From the NCBI GenBank assembly GCA_958413095.1, contig CATYUF010000025.1:1-23249 (forward strand): 23,249 nucleotides of DNA, in the 5' to 3' direction. The stretch is from an uncultured Clostridium sp. (GTDB lineage Bacteria > Bacillota > Clostridia > TANB77 > CAG-508). Positions 1 to 9,280 of this stretch are shown here, in pieces. The notes under the pieces were generated by a model. It was not told where the DNA came from. It did no database searches and worked only from the letters and a program-made list of their open reading frames with translations. Every line of letters begins with the position of its first letter. Position 1 is the stretch's first letter. A program made the position numbers and the translations under genes.

Positions 1-1182
1 CCCTCTTTTTCTTCTTCAAATAAAATTTCTACTTCTTTTCCTATGTATTTCTCATTGTACTCTTTCTCATTTTCATCTGATAGCTCTATTAGTTTTTTAC
101 TTCTTTCTTCTTTTATATTACCATTTACTTGCTCTTTCATTTCTGCTGCTTTTGTTCCTTTTCTTGGTGAATATTTGAAAATATGCATTTTATAAAACTT
201 TATATCTTTTAAAAATTTATATGTTTCTTCAAATTCCTCTTCGTTTTCTCCCGGAAATCCAACTATAATATCTGTTGTTAACATTACATCTTTATATGTA
301 TTTCTTAATCTTTCAACAATTTCTTTGAATTCTTCTATTGTATATCTTCTATTCATTCTCTTTAAAGTTTCATTACACCCACTTTGCAATGATAAGTGAA
401 AATGATGGCATACTTTTTCTAATTTTTTTAGTCTATTTACAAATTCTTCAGTAATTAGTAATGGTTCTATTGAACCTAATCTTATTCTTTCTATTCCATT
501 TATTTTATTTAATTCTTCTAATAAGTCTATCAACCTATAATCGTTTTTAAAGTCTTTGCCATATGAAGCTATGTGAATACCTGTAATTACAACTTCTTTA
601 ATTCCTTCTTTTGCTATTTTTTCTATTTCTGATACTACACTTTCTGGTTTTCTACTTCTAACTCTTCCTCTTGCATATGGAATTATACAATATGAACAAA
701 ATCTATCACAGCCATCTTGAATTTTTATTACTGCTCTTGTTTTTTCTGTAAATGTTACATCTCCAAAATCATAAAATTCTTTTGAATGCATTACATCTTC
801 TATTTCGAATTGATTTTCATTTTTGTCTATATAATCTTCTACATAATCTGTAATTTTTAATTTTTCATTATTTCCTAATACTAAATCAATTTCTGGTATT
901 TTTTTTAGTTCTTCTTTGGCCACTTGTGCATAGCATCCAACAGCTACAACTATCGCATTTTCATTTTGCTCTTTCATTCTTCTTAACATTTGCCTAGATT
1001 TTCTATCTGACATATTTGTAACTGTGCATGTATTTATTATATATATATCAGCTTTTTTAGAATGTTCTATTACTTCATATCCTTTTTCTATGAATTTTTG
1101 TGTCATTGCATTTGTTTCATATTGATTTACTTTGCAACCGTAATGTAACAAAAGACACTGTTCTTTTTCTTTTATTTTCCAT
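1..1182 (-). CDS. mtaB: MtaB tRNA t6A37 methylthiotransferase, 3' end cut by the window, apparent frameshift near start
   Basis: This radical-SAM enzyme converts t6A to ms2t6A at position 37 of ANN-decoding tRNAs. Reading the minus strand gives a continuous protein to the left edge with the N-terminal UPF0004 Cys motif (GCKVNQYETNAM), a second Cys in NTCTVTN, VGCYAQ, and the radical-SAM cluster CDRFCSYC (CxxxCxxC) followed by IIPYARGRVRSR. The GCKVNQYE form points to MtaB rather than MiaB. The natural start is ATG at 1182, about 10 nt behind an AAGGA site, and encodes MENKRKRTVSFVTL. That frame breaks at about 1140, where one extra base (G on the plus strand) separates TL from GCKVNQ; the frame carrying the rest has no ATG upstream, only a weak TTG at 1151. 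The C-terminal part (TRAM domain) lies off the window. Family assignment is very secure; whether the frameshift is real or a sequence error is open. Confidence 0.9.
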
Positions 1183-1268
1183 ATTTTTATTATCCTTTCA
1201 GAATTTTTATTTATCTAATTGTTTCAATATTTTATATAATTGTTCATATATTGCAAAATTATAAAATA

Positions 1269-1298
1269 TCGCATTGAGAAAAAAACTTCTTAATGCGA
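1269..1298 (-). terminator. Hairpin downstream of mreB, probable terminator
   Basis: Inverted repeat of 12-nt arms (1269-1280 and 1287-1298) around a 6-nt loop. It lies about 85 nt past the mreB stop and before mtaB. The minus-strand copy is followed by TATTTTATAATTTT, a weak T-rich tract. One arm position pairs only as G-U in the plus-strand RNA and is A-C in the minus-strand RNA, so direction is uncertain. Confidence 0.45.
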
Positions 1299-1381
1299 CA
1301 TCAAATTTAATTATATTTTATTACTCAGTAACATCAACTTTTAGTTTAAGTTTCTATTTGATTTAATTAATACAACATATT

Positions 1382-2374
1382 TTACAATACATCTAAATTA
1401 TCTAAAGCTTTCCCTGTACCTATTGCAACACATGATACTGTATCTTGAGCTATCATAACATTTATTCCAGTTTTTTCTTGTAATAATTTATCTAAACCAT
1501 CAACTAAACATCCTCCACCTGTCATATATATACCTTTATCACTTATATCTGCTGCTAATTCTGGTGGTGTTCTTTCTAAAACTGAATGAACTGCATCTAC
1601 AATCATCATTGCTGGTTCTATAAGTGCTTCTAGCATTTCACTTGAATGTACTGTTATTGTTTTTGGCAATCCTGTTATTAAATCTCTTCCTCTTATATCC
1701 ATTTCTGTGTCTTGGATTTTTGGATATACACAACCTATATTGACTTTCAAGTCTTCTGCTGTTCTTTCTCCTATCATAATATTATGCTTTTTCTTAATAT
1801 ATTTTACAATAGCTTCATCAAATCTATCTCCTGCAACTTTTAATGATGTATTTACTACAGAACCTCCTAATGATATTACTGCTATATCAGTAGTTCCTCC
1901 TCCAATATCAACAACCATATTTCCACATGGCTTTGATATATCTATTCCTGCCCCTATTGCTGCTGCTATTGGTTCTTCTATTAAGCATACTTTTCTAGCA
2001 CCTGCTTGTGTTGCTGCATCTATTACTGCTTTTTTTTCTACTTCTGTTACTTGTGAAGGGATACAAATCATAATTCTTGGTGCAAATATGAATTTTCCAC
2101 ATACTTTATTTATAAAATGTTTTAACATTTTCTCAGTTACTGTATAATCTGATATAACCCCATCTCTTAATGGTCTTGTTGCCACAATGTTTCCTGGAGT
2201 CCTTCCTAACATTCTTCTTGCTTCTTGTCCTACAGCTAAAACCTCTCCTGTATGATTATCTACTGCTACTACTGATGGCTCTCTTAAAACTATTCCTTTA
2301 CCTTTTACATATACAATTACTGTTGCTGTTCCTAAATCTATTCCTACATCTTGTCCAAATTTAAACATTTGCAT
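1382..2374 (-). CDS. mreB: Rod-shape-determining actin homologue MreB
   Basis: MreB forms membrane-associated filaments that guide the elongasome during side-wall peptidoglycan synthesis. The 330-aa protein has the usual family length. It shows the actin-fold signatures: phosphate-1 loop GIDLGTAT near residue 12, phosphate-2 VVDIGGGTTDIAVISLG near 153-169, and adenosine-binding MTGGGCLVDGLDKLL near the C-terminus. There are two possible starts, the listed ATG and an in-frame ATG two codons on (MFKFGQDVGIDLG); the AGAAGGGAAG site sits about 5 nt before the first. mreC and mreD do not follow, so this may be a stand-alone MreB or Mbl-type paralogue. It has its own promoter (2438-2466) and is separated from mtaB by about 200 nt with a hairpin. 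The assignment to MreB/Mbl is firm; which paralogue is not. Confidence 0.95.
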   Translation of the reverse strand: MQMFKFGQDVGIDLGTATVIVYVKGKGIVLREPSVVAVDNHTGEVLAVGQEARRMLGRTPGNIVATRPLRDGVISDYTVTEKMLKHFINKVCGKFIFAPRIMICIPSQVTEVEKKAVIDAATQAGARKVCLIEEPIAAAIGAGIDISKPCGNMVVDIGGGTTDIAVISLGGSVVNTSLKVAGDRFDEAIVKYIKKKHNIMIGERTAEDLKVNIGCVYPKIQDTEMDIRGRDLITGLPKTITVHSSEMLEALIEPAMMIVDAVHSVLERTPPELAADISDKGIYMTGGGCLVDGLDKLLQEKTGINVMIAQDTVSCVAIGTGKALDNLDVL

Positions 2375-2437
2375 ATCTTCCCTTCTCTATATTCTAATTT
2401 ATTATCTCTTTAAGCTTAATATTACATTTTCATTTCA

Positions 2438-2466
2438 ATTATATTACAATATTATTATTTTTTCAA
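2438..2466 (-). promoter_or_regulatory. Sigma-A-type promoter for mreB
   Basis: Minus-strand TTGAAA (-35, 2461-2466), a spacer of exactly 17 nt, then TATAAT (-10, 2438-2443). It lies about 64 nt upstream of the mreB start. Both hexamers are near consensus, but the region is AT-rich, which raises the chance background. Confidence 0.6.
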
Positions 2467-2486
2467 CATTTTTCAAACAATTTTTA

Positions 2487-3053
2487 TTATTTATAAATTT
2501 TTTGATAAATCTTATAATCTCGTAAAATTTTTCTTACATAATTGTTAGTTTCTTTATACGGAATTTTTTCTATATCAGAGCCATCTTTCTTTATAATTCC
2601 TTTATTAATCCAATTATCTACCGTCCCTATTCCAGCATTATATGCTGCTAGTGCTACCTCTAAGTCATTGTATTTTTTTAATAAAGTTTCTAAATATTTT
2701 GTCCCAATATTAATATTATTATCAACATTTAATAATTCTTCTTTTATATTTTCTTGTTTTATTTCTATATTATTTTTTCTTGCAACATCAATAGCAGTAT
2801 TTTCTACTATTTGCATTAATCCTATTGCAGATTTACTTGAAACTGCATCTTCTTTAAAATTACTTTCTGCTTTTATTACTGCAAAAATCAAATTTGAATC
2901 TACTTCATATTTTTCTGCATATGCTGTTACTATTTCATTATATGTTTTTGGATATATTATTTTAAGAATTTCATTTTTATATGATATAACAAAAATTATA
3001 ATCACTAAAAAAACTAGTACTGCAATTAGTATTTTACTTTTCAAAATTCTCAC
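2487..3053 (-). CDS. Membrane-anchored lytic transglycosylase (SLT domain)
   Basis: A 188-aa protein with one N-terminal hydrophobic segment (residues about 8-24, signal anchor) and an extracytoplasmic goose-lysozyme-like SLT domain. Family hallmarks are visible: the catalytic Glu in KAESNF (E63), SAIGLMQI (about 75-82), and AAYNAG (about 136-141). Such enzymes cleave the MurNAc-GlcNAc bond of peptidoglycan with formation of 1,6-anhydroMurNAc. It has the size of the short YjbJ/Slt-like enzymes of Clostridia. The start is GTG, with AGGAAGAGG just upstream. It sits between polA and mreB, and mreB has its own promoter, so they are probably separate units even though both act on the wall. Confidence 0.88.
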   Translation of the reverse strand: MRILKSKILIAVLVFLVIIIFVISYKNEILKIIYPKTYNEIVTAYAEKYEVDSNLIFAVIKAESNFKEDAVSSKSAIGLMQIVENTAIDVARKNNIEIKQENIKEELLNVDNNINIGTKYLETLLKKYNDLEVALAAYNAGIGTVDNWINKGIIKKDGSDIEKIPYKETNNYVRKILRDYKIYQKIYK

Positions 3054-3198
3054 TTACCTCTTCCTTTCGTTTATTTCTATGCCTCGTCAATTTTATGCCT
3101 TTTTTTCTAAAAACATATATTAAAATTCAAAATTTCTTTATATTTTTTGAATAACTATATAGTAAAACATCTCCCTTATAATTACTTTCTTATTTACT

Positions 3199-3229
3199 TA
3201 TTTGCTATACATAGTATATATAGCAAATA
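3199..3229 (-). terminator. Hairpin after polA
   Basis: Perfect 11-bp inverted repeat (3199-3209 and 3219-3229, core TTTGCTATA/TATAGCAAA) with a 9-nt loop, starting 24 nt after the polA stop. No clear U-run follows on the minus strand, so this is a weak terminator candidate or an mRNA 3'-end stabiliser. Confidence 0.35.
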
Positions 3230-3252
3230 TAATAAAACTAGAAAATTACTTC

Positions 3253-5988
3253 TTATTTACATTCATACCAATTATCAGCTTCTGATATTTCTGCTAATAG
3301 TGGTACTTTTAAATCTATTGCATTTTGCATACAGTTTTCTAATATTTCTTTTATTTCTTCTTTTTCTTCTTTTACTGCCTCTATCATCATTTCATCATGC
3401 ACTTGTAACACTATTTTTGATTTTAAGTTTCTTTTTTTGATTTCTTTATTAACATCTATCATCGCAATCTTCATTATATCTGCTGCTGTTCCTTGAATTG
3501 GAGTATTCATTGCTACTCTTTTGCCAAATTGTCTTACCATATAGTTTTTAGAATTTAATTCTGGAATATATCTTCTTCTATTGAATAATGTTTCCACATA
3601 TCCCTCTTCTTTTGCTTTTTCTATTATATTATCCATAAAATTCTTTATTCCTGGATATTCATTCAAATATTCGTCAATATATTCTTTGGCCTTTTTTCTT
3701 GATATTCCTAATTGCTCACCTAATCCAAAGTCACTTATCCCATAAACTATCCCAAAATTTACAGCTTTTGCATTGCTTCTTTGTTCTTTTGTTACTTCGT
3801 CTAGTGGTGTTTTAAATACTTTTGAAGCTGCTTGTTTATGAATATCTTCATTATTATTAAATGCATTTATCATATGTTCATCTTCAGAAATATGAGCTAA
3901 TACTCTTAATTCAATTTGAGAATAGTCTGCATCTATATATACTTTTCCCTCTTCTGGTTTGAATACTTTTCTTACTCTTTTTCCTAACTCAAATCTTGTA
4001 GGTATATTTTGAAGGTTTGGTTCTGTTGAACTTATTCTTCCTGTTGCTGTTATTGTTTGATGGAAAAATGAATGTATTCTTTTAGTTTTTGGATTTATAT
4101 ATTGTTTTAGACCTTCTACATATGTTGAATTAAGTTTCATTAATTGCCTATAATCTAAGATTTTCTCTATTATAGGGTCTTCTGATTTTAACTTTTCTAA
4201 AACATCTACATCTGTTGAATAACCATTTTTTGTTTTCTTTACAATTGGTAACTTCATTTTTTCAAATAAAATTTCTCCTAATTGCTTAGTAGAGTTTATA
4301 TTAAATTCTTCTCCTGCCATTTCATGAATTTCTTTTGTTAATATTTCTATTTTTTCTGTTAATTCTTTTCCAAATTCTTTTAATTCTTCTTCATCAATAT
4401 ACATTCCATTCCATTGCATACTTGATAAAACTTCTACTGTTGGCATATCTATATTTTTATATAACTCATATGCATTTATTTCTTTTAATTTCTCTAATAT
4501 TTTTTCATTTATCATTTCTATAAAATATACATATGCAGAATATTCTTTTTTATCATTATTTTTTAGTTCCGTATTTTCTTCAAATAAATTTAATTGCTCT
4601 TGTTCATTTTCCTCTGTGCCTATATATTCTTCTGTATCTATTTCTAAGTATTGCATTGTTAAATTTTTTATATCTAATTTATTGTTTGTAGGATTTAATA
4701 TATATGCTCCAACTGATATATCATTTTCTATTCCATCTATTAATATTCCTATTTGCCTTAATAAAATATATACTTTAGTTAAGTTTATGCTTGTTTTTAA
4801 TATTTCTTTATTTTCTAGAATTTCTTTAAATTTGAATATTTCTTTTTCTTCGTTAAAATCAAAATAATATGTTTCATTATTTTCTTTATTATATATGCTT
4901 ATAGCTGTAATTTTTTCTTTTATTATTTTTTCTAAATTAGCTGAATTAACTAAGTTATTGCCATCTTCTTTTTCACTCTTTAAGAAGAATGTTAATTTCT
5001 TTTGTTTTTTTATTATTTCTACTACTTCTTCAATACTGCTATCTTTCTGTTTAAATTCTTCTTTCTTTTTTACATCTTGTTCTTTCGTATTTTGTGCGTT
5101 TCCTTTTAGATTAAATCTTTCTATATATCTATTAAAATTTAATTCTTTAAATATTTCTAATACTTTTTCTTTATTCCATTCTTCTACTTTAAAATCTTCT
5201 AAATTATCTTCAATAGGCACTTCTAAATTTATTGTACCTAATGTTTTTGATAAAAATGCTAAATCTTTATTATTTTCTATTTTTTCTTTTTGTTTCCCTT
5301 TTAGCCCTGCTTCTTCTTTTTCTACATTTTCATATAAGTTTTCAATAGAGCCGAATTTTTGTATTAGTGATAATGCTGTTTTTTCACCTACACCTGGAAC
5401 ACCTGGAATATTGTCTGAAGTATCTCCTTGCAAGCCTTTAACATCTATTAGTTGTTTTGGTTCTAATCCATATGTTTCTTTTATTTTTTCTCTATCGAAT
5501 AAGTCTGTTTCTGTTTTTCCTCCTTTAGTTCTTGGAATTCTTATTGTAACCTTATCAGTAGCAAGTTGAAATGTATCTCTATCTCCTGATAATATTGTTA
5601 CTTCTAAGCCTTGTGCCTCTCCATATCTTGATAGAGTTCCTAAAACATCATCTGCTTCATATCCTTCTTTTTCAACTATATCAATATTCATTGCTCTTAA
5701 GATTTCTTTGATTATAGGCATTTGTTCTGCTAACTCTTCTGGCATTCCTTTTCTATTTGCTTTATACCCTTCATATAATTTATGTCTTGCAGTTGGTGCT
5801 TTTAAGTCAAAGGCTACAACCATATATTCTGGATTGATTTCTTCCATTAACTTGAATAGTATTGCTAAAAATCCATATACAGCATTTGTATATTTTCCAT
5901 CTTTAGTCATAAGCATTTTACTTCCCATTATTCCATAGAAAGCTCTGTTCATGATACTATTTCCATCTATTAAAACTAATTTTTCCAC
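3253..5988 (-). CDS. polA: DNA polymerase I
   Basis: Full-length (911 aa) family A polymerase for Okazaki-fragment processing and repair gap filling. The N-terminal 5'-3' exonuclease/flap domain occupies about residues 1-295 (LIDGNSIMNRAFYG, YEADDVLGTL, SGDRDTFQL, GVPGVGEKTAL). The middle domain holds a degenerate 3'-5' exonuclease fold: the region where the DxE metal-binding motif would be reads LTFFLKSEKED, so proofreading is probably absent, as in Bacillus and Taq PolA. The C-terminal polymerase domain has motif A (YIDADYSQIELR), motif B (KAVNFGIVYG) and motif C (LQVHDEM, about 861-867). The start is GTG at 5988, six bases behind GGAGGA. It reads as a single gene. Confidence 0.98.
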   Translation of the reverse strand: MEKLVLIDGNSIMNRAFYGIMGSKMLMTKDGKYTNAVYGFLAILFKLMEEINPEYMVVAFDLKAPTARHKLYEGYKANRKGMPEELAEQMPIIKEILRAMNIDIVEKEGYEADDVLGTLSRYGEAQGLEVTILSGDRDTFQLATDKVTIRIPRTKGGKTETDLFDREKIKETYGLEPKQLIDVKGLQGDTSDNIPGVPGVGEKTALSLIQKFGSIENLYENVEKEEAGLKGKQKEKIENNKDLAFLSKTLGTINLEVPIEDNLEDFKVEEWNKEKVLEIFKELNFNRYIERFNLKGNAQNTKEQDVKKKEEFKQKDSSIEEVVEIIKKQKKLTFFLKSEKEDGNNLVNSANLEKIIKEKITAISIYNKENNETYYFDFNEEKEIFKFKEILENKEILKTSINLTKVYILLRQIGILIDGIENDISVGAYILNPTNNKLDIKNLTMQYLEIDTEEYIGTEENEQEQLNLFEENTELKNNDKKEYSAYVYFIEMINEKILEKLKEINAYELYKNIDMPTVEVLSSMQWNGMYIDEEELKEFGKELTEKIEILTKEIHEMAGEEFNINSTKQLGEILFEKMKLPIVKKTKNGYSTDVDVLEKLKSEDPIIEKILDYRQLMKLNSTYVEGLKQYINPKTKRIHSFFHQTITATGRISSTEPNLQNIPTRFELGKRVRKVFKPEEGKVYIDADYSQIELRVLAHISEDEHMINAFNNNEDIHKQAASKVFKTPLDEVTKEQRSNAKAVNFGIVYGISDFGLGEQLGISRKKAKEYIDEYLNEYPGIKNFMDNIIEKAKEEGYVETLFNRRRYIPELNSKNYMVRQFGKRVAMNTPIQGTAADIMKIAMIDVNKEIKKRNLKSKIVLQVHDEMMIEAVKEEKEEIKEILENCMQNAIDLKVPLLAEISEADNWYECK

Positions 5989-6070
5989 TTTTTATCCTCC
6001 ATTTTGGGCTTACTAGACATCTATTTTGACATATACTTAAATTTTTATAGTCATTCTAATTAATATTAAT

Positions 6071-7519
6071 TTATTCAGCTATTTTCTCTTTTCTCGATTT
6101 TAAATGTCCTCTTTCCCTTTCTATTAATAAACATGCACAAACTCCTAATAACATGAAAAATGTAAATGGTGTACCATTTTCCCATCCTTCTCCATTTATC
6201 ATAAATACACTATTTGCAAATTGACTTATTATAGAAATTTGTGTAATTAATTTTATATTTTTTGCTTTTTGCCACATTAATAATGGGAATAACCACATTA
6301 TATACCAGGTTTGAAAGTTTGTTATTAGCAAAAATAAAAATGCTATTAAAAAATATTCACATTTTCTTATTTCTTTTCCAAACTTTATTTGTCTTTTATT
6401 TATAAGTGTTATACAAGTAAATAAATATATTATTATGAATCCTCCTAATAATGTTTTATTTGCAGTTGTTACTAAGTTAGGTATTGTTGGGAAATATTCC
6501 ATTAATATTATGTAAAAATTCTTCGCAAATTTTTCTTGTTGTGTAAATATTCCCATTAACACTGTCCAATCTTGTATGTATAATAAATATGGTACTATCA
6601 TTAGTAGTATAAATATTATTCCATAAATAATACAATTTTTAAATCTTTCTAGCGGCTTTTTATCTCTAAAATGATAAATTATTATAAATGGCAATAATAG
6701 TATTGTAAAATATTTTATTGCAGTAGCTAAGGCAAGAAATGTTATACTTGCTAATATATTTTTCTTTTTTATTAAGAAGTATATTGAAGCTAAAACAAAA
6801 GTTATTATATACATATCATTATGCACATTTGCAATTCCTTCTAGTAAAATAAATGGATTTAATCCATATAATAATACAAATATTTTCTTCTTAGTTAACT
6901 TGTAAATTATATGACAATTTAATATATGAGCTAATACCCCTAAAATTTTAAATACTAGCATTCCTATATCTATATTTCCAAAGCTCATTCCTGCTATTAT
7001 TTTACATATCAATGTCCATATTGGTCCATATACTACTGTTGTATCTGACCATGGGTTTGAATATCCTGCTGATAATGTAGTATCATTTTCCAAATATTTT
7101 GCATTATCTTCGCTTTCTACAAATTCTGTTATTGTTGTATAATACGGATTTTGTCCATATTTTGAGTCTAATCTTCCTATCCCTAGATAATAAAAAATAT
7201 CTGAACTTATAAAAGGAATTATAGATATACATATTGTAGCTGAAATTGCAATAAAAATATATACTTGCTTTATATTTTTAAAAATTTTGTCTCTATTTTT
7301 TAAGATTAATACATATAATGTTGTGATTATCGCAAGTATAATTATATATATTAATGTTTGTTCAAGCCTGTCTGTATCGTTAAATAGTATTGTAAAATAT
7401 TGATTAAAATTTAGTATTGTTTTGTTTTGGAGTAAGTATATTATTGATGGTATTGTTGATATTATTAACAATATTATAAAGATTGGCTTTATTATTTTTG
7501 TCCAATTTTTTTGTTTCAT
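6071..7519 (-). CDS. Multi-pass membrane glycosyltransferase, GT87/mannosyltransferase-like
   Basis: A 482-aa integral membrane protein with roughly 10-12 hydrophobic segments. Two conserved-looking patches resemble polyprenyl-phosphate-sugar-dependent GT-C transferases of the GT87/MptA-MptB kind: IGRLDSKYGQNPYYTTITEF in the first extracytoplasmic loop after SSDIFYYLG, and NVHNDMYIITFVLASIYF with LALATAIKY further on. By analogy it would transfer a hexose from a polyprenol carrier to an external acceptor such as a surface glycan or glycolipid; donor and acceptor cannot be read from sequence. The start ATG follows AAGGAG by 6 nt. It lies upstream of polA, with an 82-nt gap. The class call is fairly sure, the specific activity is not. 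Confidence 0.65.
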   Translation of the reverse strand: MKQKNWTKIIKPIFIILLIISTIPSIIYLLQNKTILNFNQYFTILFNDTDRLEQTLIYIIILAIITTLYVLILKNRDKIFKNIKQVYIFIAISATICISIIPFISSDIFYYLGIGRLDSKYGQNPYYTTITEFVESEDNAKYLENDTTLSAGYSNPWSDTTVVYGPIWTLICKIIAGMSFGNIDIGMLVFKILGVLAHILNCHIIYKLTKKKIFVLLYGLNPFILLEGIANVHNDMYIITFVLASIYFLIKKKNILASITFLALATAIKYFTILLLPFIIIYHFRDKKPLERFKNCIIYGIIFILLMIVPYLLYIQDWTVLMGIFTQQEKFAKNFYIILMEYFPTIPNLVTTANKTLLGGFIIIYLFTCITLINKRQIKFGKEIRKCEYFLIAFLFLLITNFQTWYIMWLFPLLMWQKAKNIKLITQISIISQFANSVFMINGEGWENGTPFTFFMLLGVCACLLIERERGHLKSRKEKIAE

Positions 7520-7663
7520 TTGGTTCTCCTTAGTTTAAATTTATACTAACTAAAAGGGCTAGTTAGGGGCTTTTCAAGGTCATTTTTTACTTGTTATATA
7601 CTCAAAAATTAATGTATATTTAAGATAAAATTCTCTCTTTTTATACTTTAAGAAAAGTCAGTA

Positions 7664-8113
7664 CTAAATTATTTTATTTTGTATATAACACTCATAAATA
7701 TAGTCAGGATTTTCATAATACATATTACTATTATAATTATCAATTTTTTCTATAATCCAAGAAGATAATACCTCTATTAAAGTTTCTATATATTTTTGTT
7801 CTTCGTTATTTACTTTCGTAATTAACCTTTCATATACTCTTCCTATTTCCCAATATGTAGGTATTCTATATTTACAAGTTGATATGTTATCATAATTTCC
7901 TAATGTAATATTACATTCTTCAATAAAATCGTCTGATACTTTTTCTATATTTTCTGAATGATATACTTCTGCTAATTCATAAATTTTTTTAATCTTTTCA
8001 TACTTCAATTTTTCTATTATTTCTTTTTTAGTATTTTTAGTTTTTCTTGCGATATATTCTATTAAGCTACACGTAAAAAACAAATTGTTTTTTTCTTGTG
8101 ATTCTCTTACCAT
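7664..8113 (-). CDS. DUF3791-like protein, possible antitoxin partner of the upstream DUF3990 protein
   Basis: A 149-aa cytoplasmic protein. Residues about 10-65 (FFTCSLIEYIARKTKNTKKE, then IYELAEVYHSENIEKV) resemble the DUF3791 domain commonly encoded beside DUF3990 genes. A second segment (about 82-149) starts RIPTYWEIGRVYERLI and continues with helices rich in charged residues. It begins 17 nt after the stop of the DUF3990-like gene, behind AAAGGGGA, so the two are surely co-transcribed. Tight pairing with an ADP-ribosyltransferase-fold neighbour suggests a toxin-antitoxin-like module with this as the neutralising partner. That role is an inference; the family assignments come from remembered sequence pattern, not a search. 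Confidence 0.55.
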   Translation of the reverse strand: MVRESQEKNNLFFTCSLIEYIARKTKNTKKEIIEKLKYEKIKKIYELAEVYHSENIEKVSDDFIEECNITLGNYDNISTCKYRIPTYWEIGRVYERLITKVNNEEQKYIETLIEVLSSWIIEKIDNYNSNMYYENPDYIYECYIQNKII

Positions 8114-8130
8114 TGTTATATCCCCTTTAA

Positions 8131-8583
8131 TTATATCTTTTTCACTTTAATAAACTTTAAACATTTTAGAGAGTTCTCACTGCAAAATGCAATTTGATGA
8201 GTTGGATGCTTAAATTTTGCCAGTTCCCAAAAAGCTTCTCTTGTAATATTTCCCTCAATTAAGTCTGTAATATAATTATATACTTGATCATCTGCCATTG
8301 CTCCAATTACTATATCATAATTGTGTTTTTTCCCACTTCTACAATCAATAATAAAATCCAACCATTCTTCTGTCATTACTGTAAAATCTTTTATTTTTAA
8401 ATCAGGATTTTCATTATATTCATATATATTAATAATTGATGTTTCATATTTTCTTGACCATTTTTCCGCTTGTTCCTCAAGTATCGTACAATAAAATCCT
8501 GTACCAAAATCTTTAGTATACTTTCCTTCTTTAATTTCTGGCTTTTCTACTTTACAGTAACTTCCATGATAAACTATTTGCAT
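8131..8583 (-). CDS. DUF3990-like protein with ADP-ribosyltransferase-fold features, possible toxin
   Basis: A 150-aa protein matching the DUF3990 pattern, a family I recall being placed with ADP-ribosyltransferase-fold proteins. Visible motifs in order are VYHGS (residues 4-8), DFGTGFYCT (25-33) and HQIAFCSE (129-136). These sit where ART-fold enzymes carry the H-Y-E/Q-type NAD-binding residues: H6, Y31, and Q130 or nearby. The start is ATG at 8583 behind AGGAGG with a 6-nt spacer, 16 nt after the queH stop, so it is read through from queH and runs on into the DUF3791-like gene. It may modify a cellular target as a toxin or a conflict factor; no target can be named. An enzymatically inert homologue is also possible. 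Confidence 0.6.
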   Translation of the reverse strand: MQIVYHGSYCKVEKPEIKEGKYTKDFGTGFYCTILEEQAEKWSRKYETSIINIYEYNENPDLKIKDFTVMTEEWLDFIIDCRSGKKHNYDIVIGAMADDQVYNYITDLIEGNITREAFWELAKFKHPTHQIAFCSENSLKCLKFIKVKKI

Positions 8584-8599
8584 ATGAATCCTCCTATTC

Positions 8600-9184
8600 T
8601 TATTTTAATGTATCAGTTTTTTCTTTTTCACTTTGTTTTTTATCTTTCTCTATTTTTTTACTATATCTATCTTCCTCTGAAAACACACACCCACAATATT
8701 TCTGCATATATAATCCTAATTCTCTTGCCTTTGCTTGTCCTTGTCTAAATCCTACTTTGAAATCTCTATAAAGAAATTCTACTCCATATTCTTCTGCCAT
8801 TTGTTTTCCTATCTCAACTATTGCTTCTTGATTTTGATATGGACTTACTAATAAAGTTGTTGATATATGTGTATAACCATTTTCTTTTGCATATTTCGCA
8901 GTTTGTTCTAATCTGACCGGATAACAATAGTTTTTACATCTATTATTTAAGTCTCCTACTACATTTTTACAAAAGTCTCTTAGCCCATAATTTTCTTCAA
9001 ATATTGCTTTTACTTCTATATTTTTTGTATATTCTTTTAATGTATCTCTTCTTACTTTGTATTCCATATATGGATGTATATTAGGATTAAACCAATATAC
9101 AGTTGGTTCTATTCCCTCTTCTCTTAAAGAGTCTATACAATATACACTGCATGGAGCACAACAAGTGTGTAATAATAATTTCAT
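8600..9184 (-). CDS. queH: Epoxyqueuosine reductase QueH
   Basis: A 194-aa QueH (formerly DUF208), the non-QueG enzyme that reduces epoxyqueuosine to queuosine in tRNA anticodons. Metal-ligand cysteines are evident: HTCCAPCSVYC (C8, C9, C12, C16), NRCKNYC (C83, C87) and KYCGC (C164, C166), with TTLLVSPYQNQ between them. Length and motifs match the family. The reading frame extends two codons upstream to a GTG, but AAAGGAG lies only 2 nt before that GTG and 8 nt before ATG 9184, so ATG is chosen. No other queuosine genes are close. It is followed at 16 nt by the DUF3990-like gene. Confidence 0.93.
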   Translation of the reverse strand: MKLLLHTCCAPCSVYCIDSLREEGIEPTVYWFNPNIHPYMEYKVRRDTLKEYTKNIEVKAIFEENYGLRDFCKNVVGDLNNRCKNYCYPVRLEQTAKYAKENGYTHISTTLLVSPYQNQEAIVEIGKQMAEEYGVEFLYRDFKVGFRQGQAKARELGLYMQKYCGCVFSEEDRYSKKIEKDKKQSEKEKTDTLK

Positions 9185-9280
9185 TTCCACAACTCCTTTA
9201 TTCTACCTACTTCTGAATATTATTAATATTGTTTTTTATAATATTAATGCATTAAATAACCTCTTCTTTATAATCTGACA

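Noticed and set aside
3253..5988. Missing proofreading motif in PolA as something unusual
   Set aside because: Loss of the DxE residues is common in PolA of Firmicutes and thermophiles, so it is noted only in the annotation.
7546..7566. CTAACT/AGTTAG repeat upstream of the GT87-like gene
   Set aside because: Six base pairs with a 9-nt loop is too short to support an operator or riboswitch.
9222..9248. Perfect inverted repeat ATTAATATT/AATATTAAT between ruvB and queH
   Set aside because: It is made only of A and T, has no U-run on the coding strand and is expected by chance in such AT-rich spacers.
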